A DNA stretch of 16,538 nt from Microgenomates group bacterium. GTDB lineage: Bacteria > Patescibacteriota > Microgenomatia > UBA1400 > PJMF01. Of this stretch, positions 14,601 to 16,538 are shown piece after piece. Position numbers and translations under genes: made by a program. The DNA is taken from positions 1-16,538 of the forward strand of contig WRMU01000014.1 in assembly GCA_009776965.1 (NCBI GenBank), written 5' to 3'. Position 1 is the first letter of the stretch; each line of letters begins with the position of its first letter. The notes beneath the pieces are model-generated. The model was not told the DNA's origin, ran no database searches, and saw only the letters and a program-made list of their open reading frames with translations.

Positions 14601-15097
14601 TGACCTCTGCCAAACCCATCTTCCGCAGCGGTCATCTGATCCACCAATTTATCTACTCTACTACTATCCTCGCGCCAGAACTCCATAGGGATTTGCTCCA
14701 TGGTCCAAAAGTCCATGTCCGGCGTTTTTAGTAATAAACCATAAATTGCGCGCGCCTCCTCTGGCAGTATTTGAGCTATCTCTAACAGGTTCCTTGCGTC
14801 CTGCTTCACCTTCCTCGCATCCAGTGCCTCTCTCTCACCTCTATACTCCTTCCATAACTTCCTCAATCTATACTCCCGCAGTGCTTGATGATACTTTTCT
14901 TTTGCTATGGTTAGCAAGCCCCTCTTTTCTGGCCGATCGTTATTATTATCATCCTCCGGCTCCGTCCCTACTTCCAAATCCTCTCCTGCTCCATCTTCTT
15001 CCTCGCTCGCTTCCACCTCCCCGACCCCAGCAACCTCTTCGCCCTCTCCCGCGCGCCAATTCTCTGCTTCTGGTGGGGTATAATGCTCATCGGACAT
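11600..15097 (-). CDS. 1165-residue protein with a predicted amidoligase-like (COOH-NH2 ligase) domain
   Basis: I do not recognise the whole protein. No signal peptide or membrane helix is visible, so it is probably cytoplasmic. Residues about 8-58 are acidic and disordered. About 60-740 is charged, Glu-rich and mostly helical, with an acidic patch at 306-315. Residues about 755-940 contain, in the right order and spacing, the marks of the glutamine-synthetase-fold amidoligase/glutamate-cysteine-ligase class: strand GMEYE (758-762), EIATHP (801-806), GMHLTIGGE (841-849) and EIRVFSIDS (912-920). The acidic pair E760/E762, E801, H843 and R914 would be the metal, ATP and substrate residues. The C-terminal 220 residues are unassigned. 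The start is the ATG 4 nt after the cmk stop, without a strong Shine-Dalgarno. The gene sits between cmk and a Ca2+-type ATPase and is coupled to both. The ligase call is inference from motifs. Confidence 0.8.
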   Translation of the reverse strand: MSDEHYTPPEAENWRAGEGEEVAGVGEVEASEEEDGAGEDLEVGTEPEDDNNNDRPEKRGLLTIAKEKYHQALREYRLRKLWKEYRGEREALDARKVKQDARNLLEIAQILPEEARAIYGLLLKTPDMDFWTMEQIPMEFWREDSSRVDKLVDQMTAAEDGFGRGHDFYSRDSDWQWFLEVMNQVEDERFNGLKKSIKVYQSLPLNTQARMWGRNKIVLPSRYHRYDALIMRRAGEEHKEVALDEIGVIKWLTEDLMAQTDKERVEEGKKELKGVFGERTKEYARQFKGFDWDGRDHEGILLDYLMGEEEEEGEDNQQRARHIENIISSQRNLAPFMEMLLDEKSRQVNEARNEMGREVLLLQRWKLIGAERLNSEQFQQEIANMQQVLGFTDEEIRSKLVNNINMFLDGMSEERWQEMKPFWMREMGGELKLYLRGKMEELMYSGFTSRGMAGREQEARTLGLMAREVLGEEFGEMKQKFKEKLTDTSWLDGGLKLLMVNWQYWQEICQFSEEEKNEIGAVMKEVLDGRVIDENSFILRRFTRVQEVGKQLGQENILGKERIQEIAGEHLDHWLRQENVEIFAEVLACLDKEQLTRVEEKIVSTILERMSDIEPRVVLTATKGLSDEARRDLLTKYGQAKGKEQEGEEGNWEEIRLCFNERLTFLGILKDRALMEEMQEIYPEMKPFAERIERFREKYNQHGKAETIIGLVAYQDWMEELGMAENLENVARNLEYFDKILEQYQRQNVPEGSRTSIGMEYEMTQSLANNYKREYQRDLKGDMQTLANEVNLGQGNDAVFEIATHPTDNPYLMLLEMYLLQEAGFIDLNFNREGFEKAATGMHLTIGGETGIDARDKLTFFMENILLMSNWAGVNAGKEVVGDVVSGGRRQNSRERSYGVEKVFENNGEATEIRVFSIDSWEPFERVVLSSYYGGIALQTWQRNKENISLFGKKLNEARTWEEFREFIIQGKHVQLEIEDEKERQIISVFLDLLQKTLKAIEDHNENFLMNETSGYIDRGGFWVGTEDFRGEGNRQRFEDVAGGEEQLREVVATLNIDETDLFQDKAGTLMNQMAQLTNLFIKPSSKSGGDRVNARAILDNTKLNGVTLEEAPRDARFQSVFDRGVKKERRGYYNIQGGSERMIIHAIQQNLLEFKRDMEAIVNV
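11617..11621 (-). promoter_or_regulatory. GGAGG ribosome-binding site of the P-type ATPase gene
   Basis: GGAGG on the minus strand (11621-11617) lies within the last codons of the 1165-residue gene, 9 nt before the ATPase ATG (11607). It is the strongest Shine-Dalgarno site seen in the window and shows that this host does use such sites for operon-internal genes. Confidence 0.75.
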
Positions 15098-15101
15098 GAA
15101 C

Positions 15102-15812
15102 TCATTTTAACATAGACTTTAGCTTCACCGCTATCATCTGCGCTGCCTCCTCAATCCCGATATTTGTCGTGTCCAACAGCCACGCCCCTGTCACTTGCCG
15201 CAGCGGATCGCTCTTTCGATTCAAATCCATTTCGTCTCTACTCTCCAGCTCCGCCTTCACCTCCTCATAACTAATCATCCCGTTCCCTCTCTCGCGATAT
15301 TGTAAGAGCCTTCTTCTCGTCCTTTCTTCAACATCTGCTGTCAAAAATATTTTTAGGTCTGCATTCGGCAGCACCACCGAAGAAATATCCCTTCCCTCCA
15401 TAATCACGTCTTTGCCCACCGCAATTTTTTGCTGCTTTTTCACCAATACTGCCCGCACTTTTGCCATCGCCGCCACTTTCGGCACCAATCTATCAATTTC
15501 CCGCAGTCGAATCCTCTCCGTCACGTCCGCGCCATTTAGCTCCACCACCGTCGTGATCTCTCCCGTCTCCAGATTTCTTCTATCATACATTTCAATATCC
15601 GCCTCGTCTGTCGCCCCCGCAATTCTTTCTTCCTCCTCCATACTCAAGTTATTTTCCAGCGCAATCACCGCACTACAGCGATACATCGCTCCCGTATCCA
15701 CATACAAAAAACCCAATTCTTGCGCCAATCTTTTAGCAATCGTCCCCTTTCCTGCCGCCACCGGCCCATCAATAGCGATATGTAGCGGTTTTGTGAGTTG
15801 AGTTTTGTCCAT
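15102..15812 (-). CDS. cmk: Cytidylate kinase
   Basis: Cytidylate kinase phosphorylates CMP and dCMP with ATP. With the start proposed here the protein has 236 residues, normal for bacterial Cmk. Motifs: P-loop GPVAAGKGT (16-24), LGFLYVDTGAMYR (33-45), ELNGADVTERIR (91-102), GRDISSVVLPNADLKIFL (140-157) and the lid/CMP segment SRDEMDLNRKSDPL (191-204). The reading frame is open 6 codons further up, to an ATG at 15830. However, a TATAAT lies inside that extension and ends 9 nt before the ATG at 15812, so the shorter start is preferred and the mRNA is probably leaderless. The gene heads a unit with the 1165-residue protein (4-nt gap) and the P-type ATPase. It diverges from smpB. Confidence 0.95.
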   Translation of the reverse strand: MDKTQLTKPLHIAIDGPVAAGKGTIAKRLAQELGFLYVDTGAMYRCSAVIALENNLSMEEEERIAGATDEADIEMYDRRNLETGEITTVVELNGADVTERIRLREIDRLVPKVAAMAKVRAVLVKKQQKIAVGKDVIMEGRDISSVVLPNADLKIFLTADVEERTRRRLLQYRERGNGMISYEEVKAELESRDEMDLNRKSDPLRQVTGAWLLDTTNIGIEEAAQMIAVKLKSMLK

Positions 15813-15826
15813 AACCAGAGTATTAT
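15798..15826 (+). promoter_or_regulatory. Promoter of smpB
   Basis: TTGAGT (15798-15803), a 17-bp spacer and TATTAT (15821-15826) would start transcription near 15833, giving a leader of about 16 nt before the smpB ATG. The leader has no Shine-Dalgarno-like sequence. The promoter overlaps the start of cmk and shares its -10 bases with the cmk promoter. Confidence 0.5.
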
Positions 15827-15827
15827 A
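15822..15827 (-). promoter_or_regulatory. -10 box of cmk
   Basis: Minus-strand TATAAT (15827-15822) lies 9 nt before the proposed cmk ATG at 15812. No convincing -35 box is seen 16-18 bp upstream. It overlaps the -10 box of smpB on the other strand (TATTAT, 15821-15826), so the two promoters face outward from the same bases. Confidence 0.5.
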
Positions 15828-15848
15828 CATGAAAACAGCCGTTTTATT

Positions 15849-16295
15849 ATGTCAGAAAAAGTTTTATTAAACAACAAGCGCGCCCGCTTTGATTATCAAA
15901 TCATCGACACTCTCGAAGCCGGTATGGTTTTACAGGGAGGTGAAGTCAAAAGCCTGCGTGCTGGTTCGGGTTCACTCGCTGGTTCTTATGTCCAAATCCT
16001 CGAGGATAAACGTGTTGTTCTCCTCGGCGCCCATATCAACCCCTATAAGTTCGCCGACAATCGCGACTACGACCCCGATCGCACTCGCCATCTCCTCCTC
16101 AAGAAGAAACAAATCGACTCTCTCTCCGTAGCTCTTTCCCAAAAAGGCCTCTCCCTGATTCCACTCTCCATCATTGCCCGCGAATCCTTCATCAAGCTCC
16201 AAATTGGCTTATGTCGCGGCAAAAAGCAATTCGAAAAAAGAGAAGTCATCAAAAAACGCGATAGTGAACGTCAAATCCGCCGCTTCGTCCGCTAA
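15849..16295 (+). CDS. smpB: SsrA-binding protein SmpB
   Basis: SmpB binds tmRNA and delivers it to stalled ribosomes for trans-translation. From the ATG at 15849 the protein has 148 residues, near the usual length. It shows the SmpB fold signature: NNKRARFDYQI (8-18), GMVLQGGEVKSLRAG (25-39), GSYVQI (45-50), an AHINPY segment, the HLLLKKKQI helix region, LIPLSI, and the C-terminal basic tail GKKQFEKREVIKKRDSER that enters the decoding centre. The frame is open upstream to a TTG at 15798, but that extension covers the promoter and lacks family similarity. The gene diverges from cmk and its TAA overlaps the TAG of the convergent downstream gene by 4 bp. The tmRNA gene itself is not in the window. 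Confidence 0.96.
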   Translation: MSEKVLLNNKRARFDYQIIDTLEAGMVLQGGEVKSLRAGSGSLAGSYVQILEDKRVVLLGAHINPYKFADNRDYDPDRTRHLLLKKKQIDSLSVALSQKGLSLIPLSIIARESFIKLQIGLCRGKKQFEKREVIKKRDSERQIRRFVR

Positions 16296-16538
16296 TCAAA
16301 TCGCTCCAACAAATATTTCTTTACCTTACCAATTTGCTTGGCATTATATTTCTTGTTTCGTCCTAATATCTCCCCAATATTATCCACCACCTTCACATAC
16401 TTTGCTCTGTCAATATCATCCATATTTTTCTTTAGTGTCTGTAGTTGCTTCGCTAGCAAAGTTTGCGCGTCCTCATAGAGATTTACAGTCACTTCGCTCA
16501 CTTCCCCAAAAATCGCCAACACCGTATCTGTCACACTA
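16292..16538 (-). CDS. Uncharacterised charged helical protein, C-terminal part
   Basis: The frame is open to the right edge, so the N-terminus is probably missing. A GTG at 16534 could be a start but has no visible ribosome-binding site because the window ends. The 80 visible residues are Lys/Glu-rich and look helical (AQTLLAKQLQTLKKNMDDID, 43 to 62 codons before the stop), ending KQIGKVKKYLLERFD. I do not recognise a family. The stop is convergent with smpB, overlapping by 4 bp (CTAA). Codon use (G- and T-ending) fits the other minus-strand genes, which supports a real gene. Confidence 0.55.
   Translation of the reverse strand, partial: SVTDTVLAIFGEVSEVTVNLYEDAQTLLAKQLQTLKKNMDDIDRAKYVKVVDNIGEILGRNKKYNAKQIGKVKKYLLERFD

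Noticed and set aside
15079..15084. TATAAT on the plus strand near the start of the 1165-residue gene
   Set aside because: No plus-strand gene follows; it falls in Met/Tyr/His codons of the minus-strand gene and is likely chance.
11600..15097. Treating the 1165-residue protein as a surface or adhesin giant protein
   Set aside because: There is no signal peptide, membrane segment, repeat array or anchor motif; the composition fits a cytoplasmic helical protein.
15798..15848. TTG start adding 17 residues to SmpB
   Set aside because: The added residues cover the smpB promoter and match nothing in SmpB; the ATG at 15849 gives the normal length.
1..16538. CRISPR array, tRNA/rRNA, tmRNA, insertion sequence or prophage
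   Set aside because: No direct repeats with spacers, no tRNA cloverleaf or rRNA-like stretch, no transposase or integrase motif was seen, and gaps between genes are too short to hold them.

Overview
The window looks like chromosomal DNA of a bacterium from the Candidate Phyla Radiation (Patescibacteria). This is inference from gene content: a short SecD/SecF pair beside a helix-turn-helix/nucleotidyltransferase regulator, a DUF3048 protein, a membrane-anchored VirB4/DUF87-type ATPase with no other secretion genes, a very long glutamate-rich protein of unknown family, and almost no intergenic space. TGA ends cmk and the 151-residue gene in normal positions and is not read through in any long frame, so the UGA-as-glycine code of Gracilibacteria/Absconditabacteria does not apply. 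A narrower placement is not possible from the sequence alone.

Layout. Bases 1-135 are non-coding and begin with a long imperfect palindrome. Bases 136-6056 (minus strand) form a compact block, in transcription order: frr (ribosome recycling factor), rseP (site-2 protease), a DUF3048 anchored protein, an HTH/nucleotidyltransferase-like regulator, secD, secF. Junctions are 0 to 23 nt, with an 11-bp overlap for secD/secF, and a second promoter lies just before the DUF3048 gene. A 39-bp divergent promoter region then separates frr from a plus-strand unit (6096-8902): the VirB4/DUF87-like ATPase and a 151-residue orphan with its own consensus promoter. Bases 8893-15812 (minus) hold cmk, a 1165-residue protein and a Ca2+-type P-type ATPase, tightly coupled. 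smpB (15849-16295, plus) diverges from cmk, and a partial minus-strand gene runs off the right end.

Three things stand out. (1) The 1165-residue protein carries, in its C-terminal third, the ordered motif set of a glutamine-synthetase-fold carboxylate-amine ligase (amidoligase): GMEYE, EIATHP, GMHLTIGG, EIR. It is locked in an operon with cmk and a P-type ATPase. (2) Genes that head transcription units have a -10 box 6-9 nt from the start codon and no Shine-Dalgarno sequence, which implies leaderless mRNAs. Operon-internal genes use Shine-Dalgarno sequences or stop/start coupling. (3) The plus strand is very C-rich over G throughout, so plus- and minus-strand genes have opposite third-base preferences, consistent with one replichore in which the minus strand is leading.

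Most functions are housekeeping: protein export and membrane proteolysis (SecDF, RseP), ribosome recycling and rescue (Frr, SmpB), nucleotide supply (Cmk) and ion transport.
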